The notes below the pieces were generated by a model, which did no database searches, was not told where the DNA came from, and saw only the letters and a program-made list of their open reading frames with translations. DNA of 64,000 nt, from contig CATKXX010000005.1 in assembly GCA_949840935.1 (NCBI GenBank), positions 1 through 64,000 on the forward strand, read 5' to 3'. Numbering within the stretch: the stretch's first letter is position 1; each line of letters starts with the position of its first letter. Positions 49,670-59,463 of the stretch are shown here, one piece after another. The position numbers and the translations under genes were made by a program. This stretch comes from an uncultured Acetatifactor sp. GTDB lineage: Bacteria; Bacillota; Clostridia; Lachnospirales; Lachnospiraceae.

Positions 49670-50812
49670 CTATACTGTCTGATGCTTTCCGATGTATACC
49701 GGGAAGGAATCCGTACCCTTCATAGACTTGCCTGCAGACACCGTAACATTCTTATCCATGATGAGGTATTCAATGTCCGCTCCTGCCTCAATCACAGAGT
49801 CCTGCATCAGGATACAATTCTTAACCTTAGCACCCTTTGCCACCTTGACGCCACGGAACAGCACGCTGTCTTCCACTTCTCCCTCGATCACGCAGCCGTC
49901 GGCAACCATAACATTCTGTACTTTAGCGCCTTCGATATATCTGGTGGGGTTGTCGTCACGAATCTTGGTGTAAATCTGCTGCCCGGAGAACAGTGCATCC
50001 AGGTTATGGTCATCCAGAAGCTTCATATTCTCCTCAAAGTAACTCTTCATATCGCAGATACGCGCCACATACCCGCCGTATTTATAAGCATAGATATTCA
50101 GCTTATTTAACTGCGGCATGAGCACGTCACGCTCAAAGAATACCTGTCCGCGCACCGAAGCCGTATTGATCAAATCGATCAGCAGCTCACGCTCCAGCAC
50201 AAACATATTCATGGAGAAATTCTGAATTCCCGTCTTCTTGGAATTCACATAAATCTGTGTGATCCGTCCGTCTTCAATATTCAGCGTATAATAATATGCC
50301 AGACCGTTATCCTCGTTCTTCATCATGCTTTCCGGCAGCTCCTGCTCATTGTAAGCCACCGTAACATCCGCGCCGCTTGCAATATGGGCCTCGATCATGG
50401 CATTAAAGTCAAAATTCACCACGATATTGGTATCCGTCATCACCACGTATTTTTCCTTCTGGCTTCTGAGGAAACCAAGGATGCTTGCCACTGCCCCCAC
50501 GCGTCCCACATAGGGCTTCACACCCTTTTCCACAAAGGGAGGGAAGATATGTAAACCGCCGTTCTTACGCACCAGATCCCATTCACGTCCGGAGCCCAGA
50601 TGATCCATCAGGGAATGGTAATTATTGTTCACCATAACGGCAATATTGTCAATGTCACAGTGAGCCATGCTCGACAGGATAAAATCGATCAGGCGGTAAC
50701 GGCTGGCAAAGGGGATGGACGCCATCAAACGCACATTTACCAGATCAGGGACCAACGCGTCATAGCTGTTGGGAAATACGATACCAAGTGCACTTGTGTT
50801 TGAATTCAGCAT
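49670..50812 (-). CDS. glgD: Glucose-1-phosphate adenylyltransferase subunit GlgD
   Basis: 380 residues of the nucleotidyltransferase plus left-handed beta-helix type. It parallels GlgC ([36 protein letters not shown]) but lacks the GGxGxRL loop and several catalytic residues, which is typical of the regulatory GlgD subunit in Firmicutes. The C-terminus shows hexapeptide repeats ([21 protein letters not shown]). The start overlaps the glgC stop, so the two subunits are made together. Confidence 0.93.
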   Translation of the reverse strand: MLNSNTSALGIVFPNSYDALVPDLVNVRLMASIPFASRYRLIDFILSSMAHCDIDNIAVMVNNNYHSLMDHLGSGREWDLVRKNGGLHIFPPFVEKGVKPYVGRVGAVASILGFLRSQKEKYVVMTDTNIVVNFDFNAMIEAHIASGADVTVAYNEQELPESMMKNEDNGLAYYYTLNIEDGRITQIYVNSKKTGIQNFSMNMFVLERELLIDLINTASVRGQVFFERDVLMPQLNKLNIYAYKYGGYVARICDMKSYFEENMKLLDDHNLDALFSGQQIYTKIRDDNPTRYIEGAKVQNVMVADGCVIEGEVEDSVLFRGVKVAKGAKVKNCILMQDSVIEAGADIEYLIMDKNVTVSAGKSMKGTDSFPVYIGKHQTV

Positions 50813-52014
50813 TCTTCTTCACCGCCTTCCACGTTCTTCCTCACCATTGCCTTGGGGCCGACCTTCGCGTTATCGCCAATGGTAACGCCCTCGCCGATGG
50901 TGGCAACACCGTTTTCCTCCTCTGTAGGCATTGCGCCCACTACCGCATTCTCACCGATGGTAACATTCTCCGCTACGATACAGTGCTTCACCACAGCCCC
51001 GGACTTGATCACCGTGCCGCCCATGACTACCGCGTCCTCTACCACCGCTCCTTCTTCTACCTTTACGCCTGCAAAGAGAATGGAGTGCTTTACCGCGCCC
51101 TTGACGCGGCAGCCGTCCGTGATCATGGAATTCTCCACTACAGCCCCGGCGCTGATCTTGTGCCCGGTCATACCGCTGTTGCGGCTGTAAATCTTCCAGT
51201 CCTCGTCAAAGAGGTTGATCCCGCTGTGCTCCGGATCCAGGATTTCCATGTTAGCTTCCCACAGGGAAGATATGGTTCCCACATCCTTCCAGTAGCCGTC
51301 AAAGTGATATGCGTACATCCTGCGGTTGTCCCTCAGGAGATTGGGGATAATGTTGTTGCCAAAATCATTCTCGGAATTCGGATCCGCCTCGTCCTCCTCC
51401 AGATATTTCTTCAGAATATCCCAGTTAAAGATATAGATACCCATGGATGCCAGATTGGACTTGGGGTTCTTGGGCTTCTCCTGGAATTCCGTGATCCTGT
51501 CGTCCCCATCAGCCACCATCAGGCCAAAACGTGATGCCTCCTCCCAGGGAACCTCCATCACAGCCACGGAGAATTCGGCGTTCTTCTCCTTGTGGAATTT
51601 CAGGAAATCACTGTAATCCTGCTTACAGATCTGGTCGCCCGAAAGGATGATGACATACTCAGGATCATACGTCTCGATAAAGGATATGTTCTGATAGATT
51701 GCGTTCGCTGTACCCTTATACCAGTCGGAACCGCTGGCCTTCTGGTAGGGCGGAAGGACTTGCACCCCCCCATAGAGACGATCCAGATCCCAGGGCTGCC
51801 CATTTCCTATGTATTCGTTCAGCACCAGGGGCTGGTACTGGGTAAGGATACCCACCGTGTCAATCCCGGAATTGACACAGTTAGACAGCGGGAAGTCGAT
51901 AATACGGTATTTCCCGCCAAACGGAACTGCCGGCTTCGCAAGCTTCTCGGTCAGCGCATACAGTCGGGAACCCTGTCCGCCGGCCAGAAGCATTGCTATC
52001 ATTTCTTTTGCCAT
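50806..52014 (-). CDS. glgC: Glucose-1-phosphate adenylyltransferase, catalytic subunit
   Basis: About 402 residues from the ATG at MAKEMIAM (TAGGAGGG upstream); the tracked ORF is longer only because the leader is open. [38 protein letters not shown] is the ATP-binding loop, and [17 protein letters not shown] has the catalytic Asp. Six-residue repeats end the chain. It makes ADP-glucose for glycogen synthesis together with GlgD. The rest of the glg set is not in the window. Confidence 0.95.
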   Translation of the reverse strand: MAKEMIAMLLAGGQGSRLYALTEKLAKPAVPFGGKYRIIDFPLSNCVNSGIDTVGILTQYQPLVLNEYIGNGQPWDLDRLYGGVQVLPPYQKASGSDWYKGTANAIYQNISFIETYDPEYVIILSGDQICKQDYSDFLKFHKEKNAEFSVAVMEVPWEEASRFGLMVADGDDRITEFQEKPKNPKSNLASMGIYIFNWDILKKYLEEDEADPNSENDFGNNIIPNLLRDNRRMYAYHFDGYWKDVGTISSLWEANMEILDPEHSGINLFDEDWKIYSRNSGMTGHKISAGAVVENSMITDGCRVKGAVKHSILFAGVKVEEGAVVEDAVVMGGTVIKSGAVVKHCIVAENVTIGENAVVGAMPTEEENGVATIGEGVTIGDNAKVGPKAMVRKNVEGGEEEC

Positions 52015-52047
52015 AGTATACCCTCCTAGATAATATTCTCGAATTAG

Positions 52048-52077
52048 ATTATACCATAAAATACCTATTGTTGTATA
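52048..52077 (-). promoter_or_regulatory. Promoter of glgCD
   Basis: Minus strand TATACA, an 18-base spacer and TATAAT, about 35 bp before the glgC start. Confidence 0.5.
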
Positions 52078-52145
52078 GGCAATCCTGCAAAAAATCTGAC
52101 AATTAAACCGCAATAATCCGCATCCCGGAACAGGAAAAAAAAGCC

Positions 52146-52175
52146 TTGACAGCCTCCCGTATCCTCGTCTATATT
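52146..52175 (+). promoter_or_regulatory. Promoter of the ECF transporter gene
   Basis: TTGACA, an 18-base spacer and TATATT. It implies a leader of about 250 nt before the start codon. Confidence 0.6.
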
Positions 52176-52376
52176 ATTATTATATTTGTTTCAGGAAGAA
52201 ACAACGCATTTAGGAAAATGCATTATCCATACAACAAGCAATTGTAATGCCATGACAATCTAAAAACCCGCGGGAATAATGCCGGTATAGCAATATATCG
52301 GGGCCGCAGACATGCCACGAAGGCTTTTGCCCTCTGAAGAGGGTTGTTTTCGGGGCTTATTTTTTTGGAAAGGTTC
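52176..52376 (+). promoter_or_regulatory. Long structured leader ending in a terminator-like hairpin, possible riboswitch
   Basis: About 200 nt of untranslated leader with several hairpins (GCATTT/AAAATGC; GCCCTC-TGAA-GAGGG) and a closing GGGGCTTA followed by seven Ts near 52360. It lies before an ECF S component, a gene class often controlled by vitamin riboswitches. I do not recognise the cobalamin, TPP, FMN or THF consensus. Confidence 0.4.
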
Positions 52377-52430
52377 CCGGAAGAGCGGAGGAAGATTGAA
52401 AATTTGAGCAGTGCAGAAATGAGGTTAAAT

Positions 52431-53018
52431 ATGAATAACGCTAAAATGTCACCTGTTGTAAAATGTGCCGTCACCGCCGCCTGCATGGCGCTCTGTGTGG
52501 TTCTGCCCATAGCACTCCACGCCATTCCCAACGCGGGGACGCTGCTCTCTCCCATGCACCTGCCAGTGCTCCTCTGCGGCATGATCTGCGGATGGCCCCA
52601 CGGCCTTATCTGCGGGCTTGCGGGGCCTGCGCTTTCCTGCTTCATCACAAGTATGCCAGGCATCGGATACCTGCCCACCATGATGATAGAGCTGGCCGTC
52701 TACGGCCTGGTCACGGGACTGATGACTGAGCTGGTACACACCGGAAGGCAGCTGGCCGATATCTATATCAGCCTGCTCACCGCCATGCTCTCAGGGCGCA
52801 TCCTCACAGGTATTGTAAGGGCGCTGATCTTTTCCGCGGGAAGCTACTCCTGGAAGGCCTGGGCCACAGGCTACTTTGTTTCCAGCTTCCCGGGGATTGT
52901 CATACAGCTCATCCTGGTTCCCGCGCTGTACCTGGCGCTGCAGAGGGCACAGCTGGTTCCCTTCCGATACGGAGAAAGAGCAGCACGCCGTACTTCCCTG
53001 GGTTCCCAGGGACAATAA
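52431..53018 (+). CDS. ECF transporter S component
   Basis: About 195 residues from the ATG after GAGG; the tracked ORF starts earlier in the leader. Six membrane helices are visible, e.g. AVTAACMALCVVLPIALHAI, LSPMHLPVLLCGMICGW, LICGLAGPALSCFIT, MMIELAVYGLVTGLM. The PMHLPVLLCG and MIELAVYG blocks are typical of vitamin/precursor-specific S components. The substrate is not deducible; the EcfA/EcfT module must be elsewhere. The last eight codons run into the 38-40 bp repeat. Confidence 0.8.
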   Translation: MNNAKMSPVVKCAVTAACMALCVVLPIALHAIPNAGTLLSPMHLPVLLCGMICGWPHGLICGLAGPALSCFITSMPGIGYLPTMMIELAVYGLVTGLMTELVHTGRQLADIYISLLTAMLSGRILTGIVRALIFSAGSYSWKAWATGYFVSSFPGIVIQLILVPALYLALQRAQLVPFRYGERAARRTSLGSQGQ

Positions 53019-53127
53019 CCCCGGGACGGTACGCCCTGGATTCCCAGGAACCGTAAACCCGGGGACGACTCCTCCCTGGGTTCCCAGAATTCATAAACCC
53101 GGAGCGGCAGCCCCTCCCCGGGTTTAC
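52997..53127. repeat. Three to four 38-40 bp tandem repeats between convergent genes
   Basis: CCTGGGTTCCCAG-type palindromes recur at 52997, 53035 and 53075, each followed about 12 bases later by AACCCGGG. A partial fourth unit lies at 53113. The array spans from the last codons of the ECF gene to the stop of the SGNH gene and probably acts as a bidirectional terminator. Confidence 0.75.
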
Positions 53128-53771
53128 TGAAAGATTTCCCTTATCTTTTCCACCAGCCCTTCCGCCAGCTGTCTGTGCCCCTCTCCTGTCAGGTGCATAT
53201 AGTCAATATCATTGGGCCCAGCCGCCACAAGCCGGTTCGCGTCAACATAGTAACATCCGGTGAGCTCCGCAATCTTCCGGAATTCTTCCGCCAGCCCCGC
53301 CGATTTCTCCGCACAGCCCCGCCCCATGGTGGCGCCTACCTCCGTATCCTCGTACCGGGCGTCAATATTCTGCGGTACGACGATCAGAATGGAGGCCTTC
53401 CCGTCCCGCCAGCAGTCCGCGGTGGCGGCGGCTTTGGCTATAAGGCGCTTCAGTCCCAGCGCAATACAGGCCGCCGAGGAACCAAATCTCTCCTTCGTAT
53501 CGTTCGTCCCCAGCATGATGACCAGCAGGTCTACCGGCTCATGGCTCATAAGACAGGGGTAAATATATGCAAGGCCGTTCAACCCCTCATGGATCGGGTC
53601 TTCAAAGCAGGTGGTACGCCCGCTTAACCCCTCCTCCAGCACAAGATAATCTTCCCCCAGCTTTTCCTGAAGCAGGCAGGGCCACCTCTGGGCTTCGTCA
53701 AACCGGCCTCCTGTCTCCGCACAGTAGCCATGGGTATTAGAGTCTCCAAAGCATACGATATGTTTCTTCAT
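53124..53771 (-). CDS. SGNH/GDSL-family esterase
   Basis: 215 residues. Block I with the catalytic Ser is VCFGDSNTHGY, block III is VIMLGTNDTK and block V MHLTGEGHRQLAE with Asp/His, so the triad is intact. There is no signal peptide, hence cytosolic. It lies about 100 bp behind nanE on the same strand, separated by a strong hairpin, and may de-acetylate sialic acid or another sugar; this role is inferred from position only. Confidence 0.85.
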   Translation of the reverse strand: MKKHIVCFGDSNTHGYCAETGGRFDEAQRWPCLLQEKLGEDYLVLEEGLSGRTTCFEDPIHEGLNGLAYIYPCLMSHEPVDLLVIMLGTNDTKERFGSSAACIALGLKRLIAKAAATADCWRDGKASILIVVPQNIDARYEDTEVGATMGRGCAEKSAGLAEEFRKIAELTGCYYVDANRLVAAGPNDIDYMHLTGEGHRQLAEGLVEKIREIFQ

Positions 53772-53868
53772 CTTTTCTCACGCTCCGTTATACGTCCAAC
53801 AGCCTCCCGGAGCTTCACCGGCCGTTGCGGCCGGGATTCCGGGAAGCTGTATTAACATGGATGTCTTA

Positions 53869-54570
53869 TTACGATCTGTTCTCCACAGCCTTTATAAAGC
53901 GCTGCGCAATCTCCAGGGGCCTTGTGATCGCGCCGCCCACCACTACCGCATGTGCGCCCGCATTCAGCATTTCCACCGCCTGTTCCGGGCTGTGGACTCT
54001 CCCCTCACCGATCACAGGGATATCCACGGTCTCCGACAGCCTCTTTACCAGCTCATAATCCGGGCCGTCCGTCCTGGGCGTCCAGGGAGTGTAGCCGCTC
54101 ATGGTAGTCCCCACAATATCCATCCCCAGCTTCCACGCGTTGACGCCTTCCTCATAGGTAGAGATATCCGCCATCAGAATAGCTTCCGGGTATTTCTCCC
54201 GAACTTCTGTGATATATTCACTGATGCTCCTGCCGTCTCCGCGCTTATGGTCAGTGCAGTCCAGGGCGATGACATCCGCCCCCGCCTCCACAAGCTCATC
54301 CACCTCCTTCATGGTAGGCGTGATATAGCTCTCGAAGCCGTCATACTGTATCTTGACCAACCCGATCACGGGAAGCCCCGTTTCCTCCTTGATCGCGATC
54401 ACATCCCGGATACTGCTGGTGCGGATGGCCGGTGTCCCCGCCTGCTTCGCCGCCCGGGCCATGAGATACATAATGGACTTTTCCTCCACATACAGGGGCT
54501 CGCCCTTTACTGCCTGGCAGGATACGATCACTTTTCCTTTGATGATATCAAACAATTCCTCTTTCTTCAA
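53869..54570 (-). CDS. nanE: N-acetylmannosamine-6-phosphate 2-epimerase
   Basis: 234 residues from a TTG eight bases after AGGAGG, two bases behind the nanA stop; the tracked ATG lies inside nanA. A TIM barrel converting ManNAc-6-P to GlcNAc-6-P. IIKGKVIVSCQAVKGEPL is the family start, ADVIALDCTDHKR and GEGRVHSPEQA the active-site strands, AHAVVVGGAITRP the phosphate-binding end. Order with nanA and the kinase on the other arm completes the route. Confidence 0.92.
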   Translation of the reverse strand: MKKEELFDIIKGKVIVSCQAVKGEPLYVEEKSIMYLMARAAKQAGTPAIRTSSIRDVIAIKEETGLPVIGLVKIQYDGFESYITPTMKEVDELVEAGADVIALDCTDHKRGDGRSISEYITEVREKYPEAILMADISTYEEGVNAWKLGMDIVGTTMSGYTPWTPRTDGPDYELVKRLSETVDIPVIGEGRVHSPEQAVEMLNAGAHAVVVGGAITRPLEIAQRFIKAVENRS

Positions 54571-54571
54571 C

Positions 54572-55498
54572 TCACTGTCCTCCTGCGAAAAGTTCCATGG
54601 CCTTATCCACCATGTCCGCACACTTTTTCACCTGCTCCATATCCCCGGGAACCAGTGCAGGCAGAGGCTTGCGCACGCTTCCGATATCCAGGCCCTCCCG
54701 GATACGAAGGATCTCCTTGATCACGGCATACAGATTGCCGTGACATGCGCACATGGCATAGATGATCTCATTGGCGGCGTACTGTATTTTCTGCGCCTCG
54801 TCCACCTTCCCCGCATCCATCAGCTCCTTAATCTTCAGGTAAAGCTCCGGCATAACGCCGTATGTCCCGCCGATTCCGCCGTCAGCCCCGATAGCAAGCC
54901 CTGACACCAGCTGCTCATCCGGCCCGTTCAGCACCACAAACCCCTCTCCGCCCTCGGCCTTGAACATCTGGATGTCCTGAGTGGGCATGGAGCTGTTCTT
55001 CACCGCGATGACCCTGGGATTCTTTTTCATCTCCTTAAATAACGGCATGGTCAATGCGACTCCCGCCAGCTGGGGGATATTATAAATGATGAAATCCGTA
55101 TCCGGAGCCGCGTCGGAAATATCATTCCAGTATTCTGCGATCGCATACTCCGGCAGGTGAAAATAAATGGGAGGAATGGCCGCAATGGCATCCACCCCAA
55201 GGCTCTGCGCATGAGCCGCAAGCTCCCTGCTCTCCGCCGTATTATTGCAGGCCACATGGGCGATCACCGTCAGCTTATCCTTCGCCACACGCATTACATG
55301 CTCCAGCGTGCGCTTCCTGTCCTCCACCGTCTGGTAAATACATTCCCCGGAGGAGCCGCCCACATAGACGCCCTTTACACCCTTTTCCACCATATACCGG
55401 GCCAGCATTTCCACGCGTTCCCCGTCTACCTCTCCCTTGTCGTCATAACATGCATAAAATGCCGGAATGATTCCCTGATATTTCCTGATATCTCCCAT
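54572..55498 (-). CDS. nanA: N-acetylneuraminate lyase
   Basis: 308 residues, GGAGG nine bases before the ATG. A class I aldolase of the DHDPS family splitting sialic acid into ManNAc and pyruvate. VGGSSGECIYQTVEDR is the pyruvate carboxylate loop, FIIYNIPQLAG includes the catalytic Tyr, and VIAVKNSS carries the Schiff-base Lys. GADGGIGGTYGVMPEL is typical for NanA rather than DapA. It is in the middle of the seven-gene minus-strand operon. Confidence 0.94.
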   Translation of the reverse strand: MGDIRKYQGIIPAFYACYDDKGEVDGERVEMLARYMVEKGVKGVYVGGSSGECIYQTVEDRKRTLEHVMRVAKDKLTVIAHVACNNTAESRELAAHAQSLGVDAIAAIPPIYFHLPEYAIAEYWNDISDAAPDTDFIIYNIPQLAGVALTMPLFKEMKKNPRVIAVKNSSMPTQDIQMFKAEGGEGFVVLNGPDEQLVSGLAIGADGGIGGTYGVMPELYLKIKELMDAGKVDEAQKIQYAANEIIYAMCACHGNLYAVIKEILRIREGLDIGSVRKPLPALVPGDMEQVKKCADMVDKAMELFAGGQ

Positions 55499-55550
55499 AC
55501 CTGCAGACCTCCTTTCCAGTCTTTGTTCTCGTCCCCCACATTGTCGCCCG

Positions 55551-56003
55551 CTACCCGACGTATACTTTTATGACCGCCTTCTTCACCGGGGCAGGGCTCT
55601 TTTCCATCAGCTTCAGCTTGTGGGCATCCTCCGGCAGCACCACCAGGGCCTTACCCGGAACGAGCCGGATATAATGCTCCACAGGCCCTTCCACCTCGTA
55701 CAGATCCGCTCCTTCGTCAAAGGTCTTCACCGACACCCTGGTCATATCCGAGACGCCCACCAGCTCCTCTCCCTCCACGGCCATATGAATATCCGCATAT
55801 TTGGCGTGGGCTTCAAAGAATGCCCCTTCCTCCGCAATCGTTTCATACTCCAGCACATTCAGGTAGACCTTTTTGCCGTCTATCTCATAATGGCCGACAT
55901 CCAGGTCTGCCAGGGAATGCGCCGCCAGATAATCGAACGCCTTATCCAGATACTCTCCCATACCGCGATAATGACAGATATTACTGATCTCCGTATAGAT
56001 CAA
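55551..56003 (-). CDS. YhcH/YjgK/YiaL (NanQ-like) family protein
   Basis: 150 residues, TTG start seven bases after AGGAGG. The cupin-like fold is recognisable from KVYLNVLEYETIAEEGAFFEAHAKYADIHMAVEGEE and VVLPEDAHKLKLME with metal-binding His/Glu. The E. coli relative NanQ anomerises sialic acid to the form used by NanA. Position between the permeases and nanA fits that role. Confidence 0.88.
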   Translation of the reverse strand: MIYTEISNICHYRGMGEYLDKAFDYLAAHSLADLDVGHYEIDGKKVYLNVLEYETIAEEGAFFEAHAKYADIHMAVEGEELVGVSDMTRVSVKTFDEGADLYEVEGPVEHYIRLVPGKALVVLPEDAHKLKLMEKSPAPVKKAVIKVYVG

Positions 56004-56035
56004 TTTCCCACCTCCTTTTGCCGTTCTACTTCTGT

Positions 56036-56941
56036 TTATCCTTTTACCGCACCCATGGTAATCCCCTTGGTAAAATACTTCTGGAAGATCAGGAAGATAA
56101 TGATAATGGGGATTGCCGCCAGCGACGCTCCTGCCATGATCAGGCCAAAGTCCATGGCGTTCTCCGCCTGCAGCTTCGCAATACCAAGAGGAATGGTCAG
56201 GTTCTTGGTGCTGGTCAGCATGATCAACTGCATAAAGTAATCATTCCAGGAATTGATAAAGGTAAAGATTGCCAGGGCGCCGATACCCGGTTTGATCAGG
56301 GGCAGGGCAATGGTGTAAAATGTCTTCCACTCCCCGGCGCCGTCTATCTTCGCGGCCTCCATCATCTCCCCCGGGATTCCTTCCGAGAACTGCTTCATAA
56401 GGAACACGCCAAAGGGCCAGCCCACAATGGGGAAAATCACTGCCCATATGGTATTATACAATTCCAGCGACGCCATCTCCCGCAGAAGGGGGATCAGGAT
56501 TACCTGCTTGGGCAGCGCCATAGCGCATACGATCAGGGAGAATACCAGGGTTCTTCCTATGAAACGCTTCTTCGCCAGTGCATATCCTGCCATCGCCGAT
56601 GTGATACAGGTGAGCAGCATTGCCGCAACCGCCATAAACACGGTGTTGAGCAGCCACCGGATGGCCGCCGGCACCTCTGGCCCTGCAAACTGAATGCTCG
56701 TAAACGGTATATGAATCTCCCAGAGAGGCGCGTACTGCCTGCTGAACAGCTTACGGTAATTCTCCAGCACCCACTCCTGGGGCCACCACTGCGGTGTCGT
56801 AGCATTGATGGCGGCAGAGGTCTTGAAGGAGCCTGTGACGATCCAGTAAAGGGGAAAGGCAAATGCAATCGCCAGGATTGTGATAACGATCACCGACAAA
56901 ACCTTATAACATTTTGAACGATTAAATCCTTTTTGTTTCAT
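56036..56941 (-). CDS. Sugar ABC transporter permease (MalG/CUT1 type)
   Basis: 301 residues, six membrane helices. The EAA loop that contacts the ATPase is EAAKIDGAGEWKTFYTIALPLIKPGIG, and the MalG-like C-terminus is YFTKGITMGAVKG. It pairs with the next-upstream permease and the lipoprotein binding protein. The ATPase is not encoded here, as usual for CUT1 systems sharing MsmK. Sialic acid or a sialyl oligosaccharide is the likely cargo. Confidence 0.92.
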   Translation of the reverse strand: MKQKGFNRSKCYKVLSVIVITILAIAFAFPLYWIVTGSFKTSAAINATTPQWWPQEWVLENYRKLFSRQYAPLWEIHIPFTSIQFAGPEVPAAIRWLLNTVFMAVAAMLLTCITSAMAGYALAKKRFIGRTLVFSLIVCAMALPKQVILIPLLREMASLELYNTIWAVIFPIVGWPFGVFLMKQFSEGIPGEMMEAAKIDGAGEWKTFYTIALPLIKPGIGALAIFTFINSWNDYFMQLIMLTSTKNLTIPLGIAKLQAENAMDFGLIMAGASLAAIPIIIIFLIFQKYFTKGITMGAVKG

Positions 56942-56958
56942 ACTTTACTCCCCCTTTC

Positions 56959-57861
56959 CTAATCTCTCTCAGCCATCTTAAACTGTATTGCGGAAAGAAT
57001 CGCTATGATGATCGCCAGGACAACACCCATTGCATTTCCGTATCCGTAACGGTACAGCTTAAACGCATTATAATAAATATAGTACATAATGGTATCCGTG
57101 CTGTGGTTTGGCCCGCCGCTGGTCAGCAGCTGGATCAGTGCGAAACACTGGAAGCTGTTGATAGTGGTGATCACCAGGATGTAAAGCGTCGTAGGCATGA
57201 TCTGGGGCCACTTGATCTTCCAGAAACACTGGAATTTCGTAGCGCCGTCCACCTCGGCAGCCTCCACCAGGGACTGGTCTACATTGTTCAACGCCGAAAC
57301 ATACAGTACGATCGGCTGCCCCACCGAAGTGGTCAGCAGGATCAGTATGATACATCCAAGAGCATATCTTTCATCTCCCAGCCAGTTGATATTCTGCTTC
57401 AAAAGCCCGGTACTGGTTCCCACATAGTTAAAAATGCCGTAGTAGTTATTGAACATCCATTTCCACACTACTGTAACGGCAACGGAACCTGTTACTACCG
57501 GCAGATAAAAGATACACCGGAAGGCAGAACACGCCGCACCCTTGATATCGTAGATCACAGAGCTCACCCACAGGGAAAAGATGCATACCACCGGGACGGA
57601 CACTATCACGATCACAGCGGTGTTGCGCAGAGCACCCAGGAATACCGTATCCTGGAACAGCTCCTTGTAATTCGCCAGCCCGATAAAGATATCTTCCCGG
57701 TTCATCGTAGCGTCAAAAAAGCTGGTAAACACACATTGTACCATGGGATAGATCACAAATCCCAGAAAGAAGACCAGACTGGGAAGCATAAACGCATACC
57801 CTGCCATCGTTTCCCTGCGCACCAGGGCCTTGCTCATGGGATTCTTTTTTTCTGCTGCCAT
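56959..57861 (-). CDS. Sugar ABC transporter permease (MalF/CUT1 type)
   Basis: 300 residues, six helices. EAAEVDGATKFQCFWKIKWPQIMPTTL is its EAA loop, and ETMAGYAFMLPSLVFFLGFVIYPM the usual first helix. AAGGAGGAAG lies before the ATG. It is 18 bp upstream of the partner permease and 130 bp behind the binding-protein gene, from which an intercistronic hairpin separates it. Confidence 0.92.
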   Translation of the reverse strand: MAAEKKNPMSKALVRRETMAGYAFMLPSLVFFLGFVIYPMVQCVFTSFFDATMNREDIFIGLANYKELFQDTVFLGALRNTAVIVIVSVPVVCIFSLWVSSVIYDIKGAACSAFRCIFYLPVVTGSVAVTVVWKWMFNNYYGIFNYVGTSTGLLKQNINWLGDERYALGCIILILLTTSVGQPIVLYVSALNNVDQSLVEAAEVDGATKFQCFWKIKWPQIMPTTLYILVITTINSFQCFALIQLLTSGGPNHSTDTIMYYIYYNAFKLYRYGYGNAMGVVLAIIIAILSAIQFKMAERD

Positions 57862-57905
57862 AAAACTTCCTCCCTTCTATATTAAATTATCGACAAACTG
57901 CAAAC

Positions 57906-57937
57906 GACCCTCCCCGCAGATATCCTCGGGAAGGGTC
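57906..57937 (-). promoter_or_regulatory. Intercistronic hairpin after the binding-protein gene
   Basis: Minus strand GACCCTTCCCG pairs with CGGGGAGGGTC (11 bp, one wobble). There is no T-run, so it more likely stabilises the upstream binding-protein mRNA and lowers permease expression than ends transcription. Confidence 0.6.
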
Positions 57938-57989
57938 GCGAGCTTTACATGAAACGCTTCACTTTTTATGCCTGCTAAAATTATTATTC

Positions 57990-59345
57990 TTACTGTGCCG
58001 CCGCATTGGATGTAGCCACAAATTCTTCCACTGCCGTCTTAACATCCACGCCGGAGCCTACCTGCTGCAGCATGTTCCACCATGCGGTGCGGGCTTCTGC
58101 CCAGCCGCCTACTACCTGGTAATAGTCGCCCATGTAGGGAACAAATTTCGAGTACTCGGTCATCAGCTCATCGCCTTCGTAGATATTGCCCAGATCCTTA
58201 ACGGGCCAATAGCTGGAAGCCCTTACGCTTTCTACTGCCTGCTTCTCGTCATTTGCCATGAAGTCGATAAAGGTCTTAGCTGCCGCTATCTTAGCCTCAT
58301 CGCCGTTATTAAAGATACCGAAGCCCCAGATACCGCCGCAGAGCTTGGGATCGCCGTTGGAAGGGAACGCCATGGGCAGTACGTCGAAGCTGATCTTATC
58401 CTGGTTGTTCTTCTCCTGGGCTACGTTCCAGCAGAAAGCCATCGCCAGAGTACCGTTACAGAACATGTTGATCTCGTCGCCGCCTACGATAGATGCGTCG
58501 TAGTTGATCCCGTCCATATCGTACAGCAGCTGCAGAGCCTTGATATTCTCCTCGCTGTTAGCCGTATATTCTGTATGCTCAGGGTTGGTGAAAGTGCCGC
58601 CATAGAGGTTGTTCACCAGCGCACGGGTTCCCTGGTCGCCGCCCTGGCCGTTACAGTACACCGCACCTACATTCGCCTGGCCGCTGTCATAAACCGCCTG
58701 AACCGCTTTGATGAAGTCGTCAGTCGTCCATGTGCCGTTGGCCTCGTCTATATACTGCATTGCGCCTGCCGCCTCAAAGATGTCCTTATTGATCGCCATG
58801 GTATGCGCCGTCATACACAGGGGATACTCATAATAAACGCCGTCGTTGCTCTTACATGCGCTCTCCACGGATGCATAGATTGCCGACTTCGCTTCAGCCG
58901 TCCACAGATCCGCAAGGTCTACCATCAGGCCCTTTGCGCCCCAGTTTGCCACCAGGCGCTCCGGTCCTTCCAGGACGATATCCGGTGCCTGATTCCCCTC
59001 GATAGCGGTGTTGATCTGGTCGTCGCCGTTAGAATAGTCCAGATATTCCACCGTCACCTTGATCTCAGGATGTACTGCATTAAAGTTTGCCACCAGGCCG
59101 TTCACGGTATCCGCATCTCCCCACTTGCCGATGGGGTAGGTCCACAGGGTGATCTCCGCTCCTTCTGCCGTAGGTGTCTCCGCCTGTGCAGCGCTGGAAC
59201 TCTGGCTGGGTGCCGCCGCGCTGCTTCCCGAATCTCCTGCAGCAGAGCCGGACGCTGCGTTTCCTCCGCCGCCATTGCCGCAGCCCGCAGCAGCAAGCAC
59301 CATCAGACAGCTCAATGCCATTGCCATGAGTTTACGCTTCTTCAT
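57990..59345 (-). CDS. Extracellular sugar-binding lipoprotein (CUT1)
   Basis: About 451 residues from the ATG at MKKRKLMA (GAAGGAGGG before it). The signal peptide ends in lipobox LAAAGC, and a Gly/Ser/Ala-rich linker follows. ITLWTYPIGKWGDADTVNGLVANFNAVHPEIKVTVEYLDY opens a family-1 solute-binding fold, and WPVKDLGNIYEGDELM near the end is typical. It is the first gene of the sialic acid minus-strand operon and presumably captures sialic acid at the cell surface. Confidence 0.92.
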   Translation of the reverse strand: MKKRKLMAMALSCLMVLAAAGCGNGGGGNAASGSAAGDSGSSAAAPSQSSSAAQAETPTAEGAEITLWTYPIGKWGDADTVNGLVANFNAVHPEIKVTVEYLDYSNGDDQINTAIEGNQAPDIVLEGPERLVANWGAKGLMVDLADLWTAEAKSAIYASVESACKSNDGVYYEYPLCMTAHTMAINKDIFEAAGAMQYIDEANGTWTTDDFIKAVQAVYDSGQANVGAVYCNGQGGDQGTRALVNNLYGGTFTNPEHTEYTANSEENIKALQLLYDMDGINYDASIVGGDEINMFCNGTLAMAFCWNVAQEKNNQDKISFDVLPMAFPSNGDPKLCGGIWGFGIFNNGDEAKIAAAKTFIDFMANDEKQAVESVRASSYWPVKDLGNIYEGDELMTEYSKFVPYMGDYYQVVGGWAEARTAWWNMLQQVGSGVDVKTAVEEFVATSNAAAQ

Positions 59346-59429
59346 AATAAGCCCTCCTTCTTTCCCGCAGCCTTGCCGGCCGCGTTTGTTGATGTTTTTG
59401 TAGTGACTCCGTAACACGTTTGTAATTTC

Positions 59430-59458
59430 ATTTTAAATTCGCCCTGCACATTTGTCAA
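59430..59458 (-). promoter_or_regulatory. Promoter of the nan minus-strand operon
   Basis: Minus strand TTGACA, a 17-base spacer and TAAAAT, close to consensus, about 85 bp before the binding-protein start. Confidence 0.75.
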
Positions 59459-59463
59459 TACAT

